DNA from: Parasutterella secunda
Lineage (GTDB): Bacteria > Pseudomonadota > Gammaproteobacteria > Burkholderiales > Burkholderiaceae_F
Direction: 5' to 3'
NCBI RefSeq assembly: GCF_023336895.1
Contig: NZ_JAMBLT010000001.1
Location: 124,001-188,000 of the forward strand
Length of the DNA stretch: 64,000 nt
A model generated the notes under the pieces. It worked only from the letters and a program-made list of their open reading frames with translations. It did not search any database and was not told where the DNA came from. Positions 54,510-63,596 of the stretch are shown piece by piece. Each line of letters starts with the position of its first letter. Position 1 is the stretch's first letter. A program made the position numbers and the translations under genes.

Positions 54510-56042
54510 TTAGCCCTTTTGAAGCCGTTTTTCGGCGAATGTACAGATAAAAGCGGCAATCAACATCAAAAAGGCAAGAATGACAGCCGGCCAGTCACCC
54601 CATTTAACATAGGGAGTGGCTTCTCCTTTCATCGTTGTCACGGTTACGTCCATCGTGGCATCAATGTCCGTCGCCAAGCGCTTCACAACAACGCCATACG
54701 CATCCACATAAGCGGTTTCGCCGCTATTGGTCACGCTCAAAAGCGGTCGCGCGGTTTCAAGCGCACGCATCTGAGAAATCTGTAAATGCTGACTGGCGGC
54801 CTTTACTGGTCCAAACCACTTCAAATTTGAAAGGTTAATGAGAAGTTCGGGCGAAGCATGATCCCAAGCCCGAATCCATTCGCTGCCAAATAAGTTTTCG
54901 TAGCAAAGGTTCACCGCCACACTGTGGCCTGCGAAATTCATTGCCAATTGTGATTCGTTACCCGGTTGCAAATCCGTCATCGGGATGCGCATCGCATCAA
55001 TAAACCAACGGAATCCCCATGGAACGAACTCACCAAACGGAACTAAATGATGCTTTTGATAAAGGGACAGATCCCCCTTTTCATCCAGCGCAATCGCCGC
55101 GTTGCTGTATTGTCCGTCAGAGAGCCAAAACGCATTAAAAAGCAGGGACTTTTTCTCTGACTTCACCCATTGAAGAAGTCTTTCTTTTTGATCATTCGGA
55201 AACTGCTGCCACGCTAACGGATAGGCAGACTCAGGGAGAATCACCGCGTCCACCGAAGCCTTTTCCACTTTGACGTTATCCAAGTAAAAATACATTTCGT
55301 CAAAGCGTTCACTCATTGACTGCTGCAAAAGGCGCGGCTCTAAATTGGGTTGCACCAAGCGAACGGTCATCTCTCCCGAAGGTTCGCTCCAAACGATTTG
55401 TTTGCCTGCCATCGACAAAAGCAATACAGAGAAAATCGTGATGCCGCAGGCTGCCACATAAATCCACTTCCCTTTAAGCGCCCAAATAGCTCCAATTAAG
55501 CCAGCGATCCACACAAGGCCCAGGAGCACACCAAAGCTTCCGATAAAAGGAGCTAAACCAGCAAGCGGCCAATCGACGATCGCATAGGCGGGATTAAGCC
55601 ACGGGAAACCCGTAAGCAACCATCCGCGCACCCACTCCAATAACGTAAAGGCAGCGGGAAGAGCCAGCGCCATACGAACAATAGGGTTGGAGACAAACTT
55701 AACCACTAACGCAAAGGCAACGGTTGGAAAAAGCGCCAGGGCTAAAGAAAAGACGCAGGTGGTCACATAGGTCCATTCCAGTGGCATATAGCCATAGTGG
55801 TACATGCTGTAATAGACCCAGCTGATGCCGGTCACAAACCAACCGAAACCGAAAGCCATCCCCCAAAGCACGGCATGCGAGACTTTTTCCGTAACGCCCA
55901 CGATATAGAAAATCAAAATGAGGGCGGCTAACGCAAATAAGGGGGTGTTGGCCGGCGCAAAGGCGCTCGCAAGCGACGCACCGCTTGCTAAACTCAAGCC
56001 CAGCCGATAAACATAGTATTTTTTCTCAGGGGATAACAGCAT
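54510..56042 (-). CDS. lnt: Apolipoprotein N-acyltransferase
   Basis: Lnt adds the third acyl chain to lipoproteins such as Pal in the inner membrane. The 510 residues have six or seven N-terminal membrane segments (to about residue 215), a periplasmic nitrilase-like domain with the Glu-Lys-Cys triad visible in AVILPESAYPLAW, YQKHHLVPFGEFVPWG and VNLCYENLFG, and a last membrane segment. The ATG at 56042 is taken; a GTG immediately before it is possible. It lies seven bases after corC, the conserved corC-lnt pair. Confidence 0.95.
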   Translation of the reverse strand: MLLSPEKKYYVYRLGLSLASGASLASAFAPANTPLFALAALILIFYIVGVTEKVSHAVLWGMAFGFGWFVTGISWVYYSMYHYGYMPLEWTYVTTCVFSLALALFPTVAFALVVKFVSNPIVRMALALPAAFTLLEWVRGWLLTGFPWLNPAYAIVDWPLAGLAPFIGSFGVLLGLVWIAGLIGAIWALKGKWIYVAACGITIFSVLLLSMAGKQIVWSEPSGEMTVRLVQPNLEPRLLQQSMSERFDEMYFYLDNVKVEKASVDAVILPESAYPLAWQQFPNDQKERLLQWVKSEKKSLLFNAFWLSDGQYSNAAIALDEKGDLSLYQKHHLVPFGEFVPWGFRWFIDAMRIPMTDLQPGNESQLAMNFAGHSVAVNLCYENLFGSEWIRAWDHASPELLINLSNLKWFGPVKAASQHLQISQMRALETARPLLSVTNSGETAYVDAYGVVVKRLATDIDATMDVTVTTMKGEATPYVKWGDWPAVILAFLMLIAAFICTFAEKRLQKG

Positions 56043-56048
56043 CACGTT

Positions 56049-56930
56049 TTATTCTTCTTTTGTAGCGGCTTCCTGCGCGGGCACTTTTTCGACTTTCAAA
56101 AGTCTGACTTGACGTTCATCGGCGCGCAACACGGTAAAGCGGAAGCCCTCAATGACAATTGTCTCGCCGACCTTGGGCATATGTTCCAAGCGGTCAGCAA
56201 TCAATCCGCCAATCGTTTCGCAGTGACAATCTTCATCCGTATTGATTTCAGTGGAGAAGAATTCGTTGAATTGTTCAATTTCAGTGAGCGCCTTCACACG
56301 CCAGCATCCGTGCTTGGTGTCTTCCAAGATGTTATCGGCATCCTCATCGACTTCGTCGAATTCATCATCGATTTCACCCACGATTTGCTCGAGCACATCT
56401 TCAATGGTGATCAACCCAGAGACGCTGCCGAATTCATCGACCACAATGGCCATATGATTGCGCTCGAGTTTGAAGTCGCGCAAAAGATCATTTAACGGCA
56501 TGCTCTCCGGAATAAATTTAGCCGGGCGCAGATGCTCACGGGCTTTAAAGGTCGGATCAATCAAGACGCGCAAAATGGTCTTGGCATGCAAAATGCCGAT
56601 CACGTTGTCACGGTCATCATCCAAAATGACTGGGAAACGCGAGTGACCAGCTTCGATCATCCGAGGCAACCAAACGTCCTTACTTTCACTTAAATCTACA
56701 ATCTGCATCTGAGAGCGGGGCACCATTAGGTCACACGCTCTCAGGTTGGAAAACTGCATGACGCCTTCCATCATCTTCAGAGCGGAATCGTCAATGAGCT
56801 TTTGTTCGTTGGCTTCGTGAAGCGTGTCGATAAAGTCTTCACGCGTGGGAGTATGAAAAACGCCTGAGAGGCGCTCAAAGAATGTGCGGTGTTTGGAAGC
56901 TCCCGCTTTAAGCGGTGGTTCTGTACTCAT
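56049..56930 (-). CDS. corC: HlyC/CorC family CBS-domain protein
   Basis: CorC-type proteins are linked to magnesium and cobalt efflux. The 293 residues contain two CBS domains (MVPRSQMQIVDLSESKDVWL and DEFGSVSGLITIEDVLEQIV) and the C-terminal CorC_HlyC domain (HCETIGGLIADRLEHMPKVG). There is no membrane domain, as in cytosolic CorC. In many proteobacteria ybeY is directly upstream; here a two-gene block separates them, so corC-lnt must have a promoter in 56931-57148 or depend on readthrough. Confidence 0.93.
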   Translation of the reverse strand: MSTEPPLKAGASKHRTFFERLSGVFHTPTREDFIDTLHEANEQKLIDDSALKMMEGVMQFSNLRACDLMVPRSQMQIVDLSESKDVWLPRMIEAGHSRFPVILDDDRDNVIGILHAKTILRVLIDPTFKAREHLRPAKFIPESMPLNDLLRDFKLERNHMAIVVDEFGSVSGLITIEDVLEQIVGEIDDEFDEVDEDADNILEDTKHGCWRVKALTEIEQFNEFFSTEINTDEDCHCETIGGLIADRLEHMPKVGETIVIEGFRFTVLRADERQVRLLKVEKVPAQEAATKEE

Positions 56931-56944
56931 GTATTTTCAGTGAA

Positions 56945-57094
56945 TTAAACAACAAGAAATTTAATGTTATCAGGGATTTCGCCTTCTTGCACAGCACTGC
57001 CAACGCTATTGCCCGTCGGCAACAAATACACAAACTTACAAGCCTTTTTCTTATTGAGCTTTAGAAAACAATCCTTTGACGTGACAATTTGAAT
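56945..57094 (-). pseudogene. Possible gene fragment at the edge of the accessory block
   Basis: A 49-codon frame on the minus strand reads like a real protein end (VYLLPTGNSVGSAVQEGEIP followed by DNIKFLVV and stop) but has no ATG or GTG start with a ribosome site and is closed by a stop at 57097-57095. It could be the remains of a gene cut when the block was inserted. It may also be chance; the family is unknown. Confidence 0.2.
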
Positions 57095-57105
57095 TTAATA
57101 CCCAT

Positions 57106-57136
57106 ACAAAAATCCTCAGTTGACTGAGGATTTTTG
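57106..57136 (-). terminator. Terminator after the AAA ATPase gene
   Basis: AAAAATCCTCAG / CTGAGGATTTTT with a short TTGA loop, 14 bases after the stop; TTTTTG follows on the minus strand. The hairpin is symmetric and can work both ways. Confidence 0.85.
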
Positions 57137-57148
57137 ACATTCTGCTGA

Positions 57149-58504
57149 CTAAAAGTCATTAAGCATATCCTTTGGGGATAAGCCCAAAAACATTTTTTCC
57201 CAGTTTTTAAACTCATTATGAGCGTTTAAAAAAGTCTCCGATTTCATGCGTAGGCGAAGTTCATCGTATTTTTTTGCGTTGGTTTTAACTTCTGCAAACA
57301 AGACACGCTTTTTTAAGCGATCCAGCGCTACCAGATCAATTTCGTTTTCGCCACGACGATCCCACCAGCCTCCTACAGGGTTCCAATCTCCGCTTTCCAA
57401 CAGTCTCTGCCGAAACCAGTCTTCAAGCGTTCGACCTAAATAAGTTGGTAGCGCCTTTTGTGTCGATTCGATCAAAGCTGGCCACTGTTGTAATTCCATT
57501 CGAGCCTGACTTTCTTCATCACACAAAAAAGTTAACCAAAAGCGAATATAAGGATCCTTTATTCGATAGCGGGTTAACCTTGAATTCTTCTCTTCAAGAA
57601 AGGGATTGACTCGAGAAACCAGACCAAAAAGAGTTTCCAAACGGTTAAGGTACGGAGAAATATCTGTGTCAATCCCATTTTGAAGTTCTGTTCGCTTGCT
57701 TCGCCCTGAAATAAGCTCTTTTAAAATTTCGTGATAAACGGGGGCCGAAAAGCGAAATTCATTTGCCAACATTGTTTGGCCTTCAGCACGCAGCCACGAT
57801 CCTCTTTCCGAATAAAGAAATTGAAGCATTTCTTTTTCGGTCAATGCCCCGGCGTCCACCAAAAGCTCCACATAACGAGCCACGCCTCCTGTGAGCGCAT
57901 AAAAGAGCAATAAATCTTTTTTCGTACCTTGTGGGCGATAATCCTCAAAAATTTGCCCCATCAGAGACGTATTAAACGGACGGATCGTCATCAACTGGTC
58001 TGCACGACCAAAAAGAGGCTCACTATGGCTACCAAAGATTCTTTCCATGGCCGATTGAATGGATCCGCTCATAATAAGAAGAAGTTGAGCGCCTGACTTT
58101 CCCAAATCCCACACACGTTGTAATTCAGACCAAAAATTCTCTGCCTGTTTCTCAAGCGCCTGGCATTCATCTAAAACCAAAACCAAGGGTTGAGTTTTGG
58201 AACACTCCAACAACCAGCCAATAGCATCAGCTAATTTGGATAACGCAGGCGGAAACCGAATCGATAAATGTTCAGAAGCCATTGCCACTAATGATCGAGT
58301 CATTGCCTCTTCACTACTCATCCCCGTCACAAAATAATATAAAAAGGGGGCATGAATATCTTGAAACGCTTTTTGAATAAGAGTGGTTTTGCCAATGCGT
58401 CGTCGCCCTGTCACCACTACCATGCGAGCGACTTTCGTTGCTTGAGTGGTCTGGAATTGCCAACGCAAGGAATCCATTTCTTCTTGACGGCCGTAGAACT
58501 TCAT
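57149..58504 (-). CDS. AAA+ ATPase with C-terminal PD-(D/E)XK-like DUF234 domain
   Basis: The 451 residues belong to the COG1672-type ATPases. Walker A is VVVTGRRRIGKTTL (about residues 30-43) and Walker B LVLVLDECQAL (Asp112-Glu113). A winged-helix region follows (ELQNGIDTDISPYLNRLETL), and the C-terminal DUF234 domain shows a nuclease-like pattern: Asp390 in GENEIDLVALD, then Glu405 and Lys407 in VLFAEVKTN. The start ATG at 58504 has GAG upstream; another at 58531 has none. It diverges from the giant helicase gene, with shared repeats between. Its cellular role is not established; accessory or defence-related function is inference. Confidence 0.85.
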   Translation of the reverse strand: MKFYGRQEEMDSLRWQFQTTQATKVARMVVVTGRRRIGKTTLIQKAFQDIHAPFLYYFVTGMSSEEAMTRSLVAMASEHLSIRFPPALSKLADAIGWLLECSKTQPLVLVLDECQALEKQAENFWSELQRVWDLGKSGAQLLLIMSGSIQSAMERIFGSHSEPLFGRADQLMTIRPFNTSLMGQIFEDYRPQGTKKDLLLFYALTGGVARYVELLVDAGALTEKEMLQFLYSERGSWLRAEGQTMLANEFRFSAPVYHEILKELISGRSKRTELQNGIDTDISPYLNRLETLFGLVSRVNPFLEEKNSRLTRYRIKDPYIRFWLTFLCDEESQARMELQQWPALIESTQKALPTYLGRTLEDWFRQRLLESGDWNPVGGWWDRRGENEIDLVALDRLKKRVLFAEVKTNAKKYDELRLRMKSETFLNAHNEFKNWEKMFLGLSPKDMLNDF

Positions 58505-58537
58505 TTTCTGCTCTCTTAAACTCTTTTTCATAAATTA

Positions 58538-58581
58538 TACAAATTTTGTAGCTAAAAACTTTGTAGCTACAAATTTTGTAG
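58538..58581. promoter_or_regulatory. Triple 15-bp-spaced TTTGTAG repeats (probable operator)
   Basis: TTTGTAG occurs at 58545, 58560 and 58575, exactly 15 bases apart. Two copies form odd-symmetric palindromes: TACAAA-T-TTTGTA (58538-58550) and CTACAAA-T-TTTGTAG (58567-58581). A TATAAT for the ATPase gene (minus strand, 58534-58539) touches the first palindrome. Placement between two divergent starts suggests one regulator controls both. Confidence 0.65.
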
Positions 58582-58597
58582 AAATTTAGAATTCAAG

Positions 58598-61500
58598 ATG
58601 AGTTCTTCCTTTCTATCAACTGTCAATCAGCTAATCCTCTACAATAAAACATTATCGGTTCGCTATTTTTTGCAAACCATGGACAAGTGTGTTGTATTTT
58701 TTGATTGCGAGTTTGCCAAGGCTGACCAGCGACTCTACGATGCAGGCGCCATCTCAACTGATGGGGCAGTCTTTCACGGCGCGGAAGTTTCTAAATTTCG
58801 GGACTTTCTTGAGCGGGCCGATATACTGTGCGGTCATAATATTCTCGCCCATGACTTAAAACTTCTTAAGTCGCTTTTTAGTTCTTCCCTTAGTAGTCTT
58901 TTTCAAAAAATACTGGTCAAGCCTTTTGGCCACAAAAAGACTCCGCTAAAAATTGACACTCTTTACCTTTCTGCACTGCTTTTTCCTAAAAAGCCATACC
59001 ACCGTTTGGTTAAAGATGAAAAGCTCATTACAGAGGAGCTTTGTAATCCCGTCAATGACGCTCAGAAATGTCAAACACTTTTTCTCGAAAGTGTTGAAAC
59101 ATTCCGTGCACTCCCCGCTTTTATGCAGGTTATTTTCTATGGGCTATTAAACAAACAGGAAGCTTTTGAGGGATTTTTTGACTATCTCGGTTATCACACG
59201 GATTTTCAAAATTTAGCACCCTTCATTAAGGACCACTTTGAAGGAAAAATTTGCTCTCATGCAGACATTGAAACTCTGGTTAAAGAAAGGCCTTTAGAGT
59301 TAGCCTTCTGTCTGTCACTCATTAATACCGATGATAAAACATCAATATTTCCGGCTTGGGTCTTAAAAAACTTCCCCTCTGTTGAGGCAATCTTTAAACA
59401 ACTGCGTTTCACACCATGCGCGCAAGGGTGCTCCTATTGCCACACGCACCTTAACGTTCGTCAGGCTCTGAAACGCTTTTTTGGCTTTGATGAGTTTAGG
59501 ACCTATAACGGCGAACCGCTACAAGAAAAAGCCGCCGATGCTGCCGTGCACGCAGAGTCATTGCTGGCTATTTTCCCCACCGGAGGCGGAAAATCACTGA
59601 CCTTTCAATTGCCCGCCTTAATGGCCGGTGACGCCTGCCACGGATTAACCGTCGTATTAAGCCCACTTCAGTCTCTCATGAAAGACCAAGTGGACCATTT
59701 GGTAGCTGCGGGAATTTCTGATGCAGTCACCATCAACGGACTATTGGATCCGATTGAACGAGCGCAAAACTTTGACCAAATTTATAACGGCAACGCCAGC
59801 CTTTTGTATGTATCGCCCGAACAATTACGTTCGCGTACTCTGGAAAAAGCACTTCTTTCCCGCCATATCGAGCGCTTTGTCATTGATGAAGCGCACTGTT
59901 TTTCTGCCTGGGGGCACGATTTCCGTGTGGATTATCTCTACATCGGAGACTTCATCCGAGAATTACAGGAGAAAAAAGGCGGCATACGTATTCCGGTGTC
60001 ATGCTTTACCGCAACAGCAAAACAAAAGGTCGTACAAGATATCCGAGACTACTTCAAAGAGAAGCTTGACCTTGATTTAAAACTCTACGTTTCACAGGCC
60101 GCTCGAGAAAATCTGCACTATTCTGTCTGGCATGTAGAAGATGATGATAAAAAGTATGCCAAGTTAAGGGAGTTGATCGAACAGAAAAGCTGTCCGACGA
60201 TTGTTTACGTCTCAAGGGTGGATGCAACCGAAGAATTAGCCCAGCGTCTCAATAAAGATGGATTTAGTGCTTTGCCTTATAACGGCAAAATGGCATCTGA
60301 AGACAAAACAAAGAACCAAGAGGCTTTTTTAAGCGATCAAGTCAGAATTATGGTGGCCACCAATGCCTTCGGCATGGGGGTGGATAAAAAAGATGTCGGC
60401 CTTGTCATCCACTATGACATCTCCTCGTCTCTTGAAAACTATGTACAAGAAGCGGGACGAGCTGGACGTGATCCTGCGCTCTCAGCTGAATGTCACATTC
60501 TCTTTAATGAAAATGATCTCAATAAACACTTCCTTCTTCTGAATCAAACGAAACTGAGCATGAGTGAAATTCAGCAAGTTTGGAAGGCCATCAAAGATCA
60601 CACCAAACGAGGCCCCAGGCTGACATGCTCTGCATTGGAATTAGCCCGTTGGGCAGGATGGGATCGAGAGTCTCATGAGTTGGAAACCGGCATTAAAACC
60701 GCCTTGGCCACATTGGAGCTTGCGGGCTACATCAAACGTGGACAAAATGTTCCTCATATTTACGCGACAAGCTTAAAAGTCGCAAGCGTGATAGAAGCCA
60801 ACTCCAAAATTGATGCCTGCCCACTTTTTACAAATGACACAGACCGACAAGTCGCTAAACGTATTATTGGCTCGCTTATCTCAAGTCACTCAATCGCTCA
60901 GGCTGGTAACGATGAAGCAGAATCCCGAGTAGATTATCTGGCAGACCGTTTGGGGATTGAAAAAGGCGAAATCATTCGCATCATCAGTCTCTTGAAAGAA
61001 GGTGACTTACTGCGTGATGATATGGATATGTCGGCTTATATCTTTAAGTCTGACACCGAAAAGAAATCATTTAATGTCCTTAGGAATTTCACGGCTCTGG
61101 AACAATTCCTCATCACCGAACTTTCTCCCTTTACTGATGAGCGTACCCACAATCTCAAAGAGTTAAATGCCAAAGCGCAGGAAGCGGGCTTATCGTCCAG
61201 TATTAAGAAAATTCGAACAATCTTTTATTACTGGAAGATCAAAAGCTTTTTTGAAAAGATTACTAATTGCGGCAATAACCACATCAAGTTCACCACCAAT
61301 GAGAAAACAAAACAATTAGCCGACGCATGCTTGGCTCGTGCAATGCTTTGCGACTTCATTTTGAAAGAGCTTTTTGAGCGTGCCTCTGAACAAAAGTCTG
61401 AAAAAGATCAGCAGGATCGACTGGCCGTTAATTTCTCTGTCATTTCACTTCAAAAAAAGTATTGTCAAACAAGCGGCCTTTTTGAAAATAAAGCTACGCA

Positions 61501-63574
61501 AAAAGCCGTCGAAGATGCGCTGCTCTATCTATCCAAAATTGATGCGCTTCGAATTGAAGGCGGATTTTTAGTCCTTTATAACGGCCTCTCCATTACCCGT
61601 CTTGAATTGAGTAACCTCAGAAAATATAAGCGATCAGACTATCAACAACTTGACGATTACTATGAACAGAAAATTCAACAAATTCATATCGTCGGGCAAT
61701 TTGCCAACTTGATGTTGAAAAACTACGACGCCGCCTTGCAGTACGTACACGATTACTTTTACGTGGACTACCGAGCTTTCATCAATAAATATTTCAAAGA
61801 CAATAAAGCGGATCTGTCACGCACCATTACGAAAAAGCTTTATCAAAAACTTTTCGGTTCTTTATCGGAAAAGCAACTTGCAATTATTAACGATCACACA
61901 TCTCAGCACATTGTGGTTGCGGCTGGCCCCGGAAGCGGCAAGACTCGGGTACTGGTTCATAAATTGGCCGCATTATTGCTCATGGAAGATGTCAAACGGG
62001 ATCAACTCCTTATGTTGACCTTTTCTCGGGCGGCTGCCACGGAATTTAAACAGCGTCTGATTGATTTGACTCACTCTGCAGCTTTCTATGTCGAAGTAAA
62101 GACTTTTCATTCATACTGCTTCGATCTTTTGGGACGACCCGGCACACTGAATGAAGCTGATAATGTCGTTAAAAAAGCCGCTGAAATGATTCGAGAAGGA
62201 GACGTAGAACAAGACAAAATTACCAAAAGTGTTCTGGTTATTGATGAAGCCCAAGATATGAGTGAAGACGACTTTGCTCTGGTTGAAGCTCTGATGCAAA
62301 GAAATGAAACCATGAGAGTGATTGCCGTTGGCGATGATGATCAGAATATTTATGCTTTCAGGGGATCAGATTCCAAGTTTATGAGAGAACTCCTCTCCAA
62401 ATATGACGCAATGCAATACGAGCTTACGGAGAATTTTAGAAGCGCTCGTCATATTGTGGACTTTTCCAATGCCTATGCTTCTAGCATCACCACACGAATG
62501 AAAACGAAACCAGCTGTTGCTCACCGTGACGTTTCCGGACAAGTGACATTGATTCACCATCATGGGCACCACTTTGAAAAAGCGATTATCGACGAACTCT
62601 CAGAGAGCAAAGAAACTAAAGACTGTGCCGTTTTGACTTCCACCAATGAAGAGGCGGCTTTGATTTTTAATGCTCTGCAAAAAGCAGGACTTAATGCCAA
62701 ACTTATTCAAAGCAGGGGAGACATTCATTTATACAATCTTCTGGAGATTCGCTCATTCTTGGTCTACCTTCAAAAACGCCTTCAAGGAGATCCTATTGTT
62801 AGTCGTCGATTATGGAATTTTGCTAAGGTCGCTCTACAGTCTCGATTCCATCAAAGCCGGCTTTTACCCAATTGTCTGCGCCTAATCCAGCTTTTCGAAA
62901 GCGTTACGCCAAGAGAAATTTATTTTTCTGATTTTGAAGAGTTTGTTCGCGAGTCTCAACTGGAAGATACGTTTGATAATGATCAGGGGAAAATTTTTGT
63001 CTCAACCATCCACAAAGCCAAAGGTCACGAATTTGGTACCGTCCATATGTTTCTTGACAACGTGGTGGATGACACGGATGAAGAGCGACGCAAGTTATAT
63101 GTCGGCATGACCCGCGCTAAAAATTCACTTTACATCCACCACAGTGGCACACTTTTTGGTTCTATCAAAACGGAAAGTCTTAACCGAATTGAGGACAGAA
63201 AGCATTATGACAAGCCCTCCGAGATTGTTTTGAATCTCTCTCTTGCCGACGTTAACTTAGGATTTGTTTCCGGGAAAAAAGAAGAGCTCTGTCAGCTTCG
63301 TAGCGGTCAAATTTTATTTCTTAAGAATAAGCTATTTACGACCAAGCTCAATGGCCAAATTTGTGCATGCGCCTTCCTATCAAAGGCATTCCAAGAAAAA
63401 CTCCTGAGATATCGTCAAATGGGTTATTTCCCTAATCGCGCTGAAATCAATTTTATTGTGGCATGGAACAACAAAGAAACGGGCGAGACTGAAGCGATCG
63501 TGCTGCCCAACCTCTACCTGAGCCAAAAAGAAAACAGGCCACTCAGAAAGCGACCTGCCAAACTAAACCGTTAA
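58598..63574 (+). CDS. Giant fusion helicase: DEDD exonuclease - RecQ - UvrD
   Basis: One 1658-codon frame joins three DNA-processing units. Residues about 28-160 look like a DEDD 3'-5' exonuclease (Asp36 and Glu38 in FFDCEFAKA, Asp86 in HNILAHDLKLL, Asp154 in NPVNDAQ). A Cys/His cluster CAQGCSYCHTH lies near 273. The RecQ helicase follows, with Walker A FPTGGGKSLTF near 330, VIDEAHCFSAWGHDF near 428 and QEAGRAGRDP near 618, then a winged-helix region. A UvrD/Rep helicase fills the C-terminal part: AAGPGSGKTR near 1110, VIDEAQDM, GDDDQNIYAFRG and STIHKAKGHEFG. All motifs look intact. An internal ATG at 58679 is an alternative start. It is AT-richer by eye than its neighbours. Confidence 0.88.
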   Translation: MSSSFLSTVNQLILYNKTLSVRYFLQTMDKCVVFFDCEFAKADQRLYDAGAISTDGAVFHGAEVSKFRDFLERADILCGHNILAHDLKLLKSLFSSSLSSLFQKILVKPFGHKKTPLKIDTLYLSALLFPKKPYHRLVKDEKLITEELCNPVNDAQKCQTLFLESVETFRALPAFMQVIFYGLLNKQEAFEGFFDYLGYHTDFQNLAPFIKDHFEGKICSHADIETLVKERPLELAFCLSLINTDDKTSIFPAWVLKNFPSVEAIFKQLRFTPCAQGCSYCHTHLNVRQALKRFFGFDEFRTYNGEPLQEKAADAAVHAESLLAIFPTGGGKSLTFQLPALMAGDACHGLTVVLSPLQSLMKDQVDHLVAAGISDAVTINGLLDPIERAQNFDQIYNGNASLLYVSPEQLRSRTLEKALLSRHIERFVIDEAHCFSAWGHDFRVDYLYIGDFIRELQEKKGGIRIPVSCFTATAKQKVVQDIRDYFKEKLDLDLKLYVSQAARENLHYSVWHVEDDDKKYAKLRELIEQKSCPTIVYVSRVDATEELAQRLNKDGFSALPYNGKMASEDKTKNQEAFLSDQVRIMVATNAFGMGVDKKDVGLVIHYDISSSLENYVQEAGRAGRDPALSAECHILFNENDLNKHFLLLNQTKLSMSEIQQVWKAIKDHTKRGPRLTCSALELARWAGWDRESHELETGIKTALATLELAGYIKRGQNVPHIYATSLKVASVIEANSKIDACPLFTNDTDRQVAKRIIGSLISSHSIAQAGNDEAESRVDYLADRLGIEKGEIIRIISLLKEGDLLRDDMDMSAYIFKSDTEKKSFNVLRNFTALEQFLITELSPFTDERTHNLKELNAKAQEAGLSSSIKKIRTIFYYWKIKSFFEKITNCGNNHIKFTTNEKTKQLADACLARAMLCDFILKELFERASEQKSEKDQQDRLAVNFSVISLQKKYCQTSGLFENKATQKAVEDALLYLSKIDALRIEGGFLVLYNGLSITRLELSNLRKYKRSDYQQLDDYYEQKIQQIHIVGQFANLMLKNYDAALQYVHDYFYVDYRAFINKYFKDNKADLSRTITKKLYQKLFGSLSEKQLAIINDHTSQHIVVAAGPGSGKTRVLVHKLAALLLMEDVKRDQLLMLTFSRAAATEFKQRLIDLTHSAAFYVEVKTFHSYCFDLLGRPGTLNEADNVVKKAAEMIREGDVEQDKITKSVLVIDEAQDMSEDDFALVEALMQRNETMRVIAVGDDDQNIYAFRGSDSKFMRELLSKYDAMQYELTENFRSARHIVDFSNAYASSITTRMKTKPAVAHRDVSGQVTLIHHHGHHFEKAIIDELSESKETKDCAVLTSTNEEAALIFNALQKAGLNAKLIQSRGDIHLYNLLEIRSFLVYLQKRLQGDPIVSRRLWNFAKVALQSRFHQSRLLPNCLRLIQLFESVTPREIYFSDFEEFVRESQLEDTFDNDQGKIFVSTIHKAKGHEFGTVHMFLDNVVDDTDEERRKLYVGMTRAKNSLYIHHSGTLFGSIKTESLNRIEDRKHYDKPSEIVLNLSLADVNLGFVSGKKEELCQLRSGQILFLKNKLFTTKLNGQICACAFLSKAFQEKLLRYRQMGYFPNRAEINFIVAWNNKETGETEAIVLPNLYLSQKENRPLRKRPAKLNR

Positions 63575-63596
63575 CTCACCCAAGATAAATCTAAAT

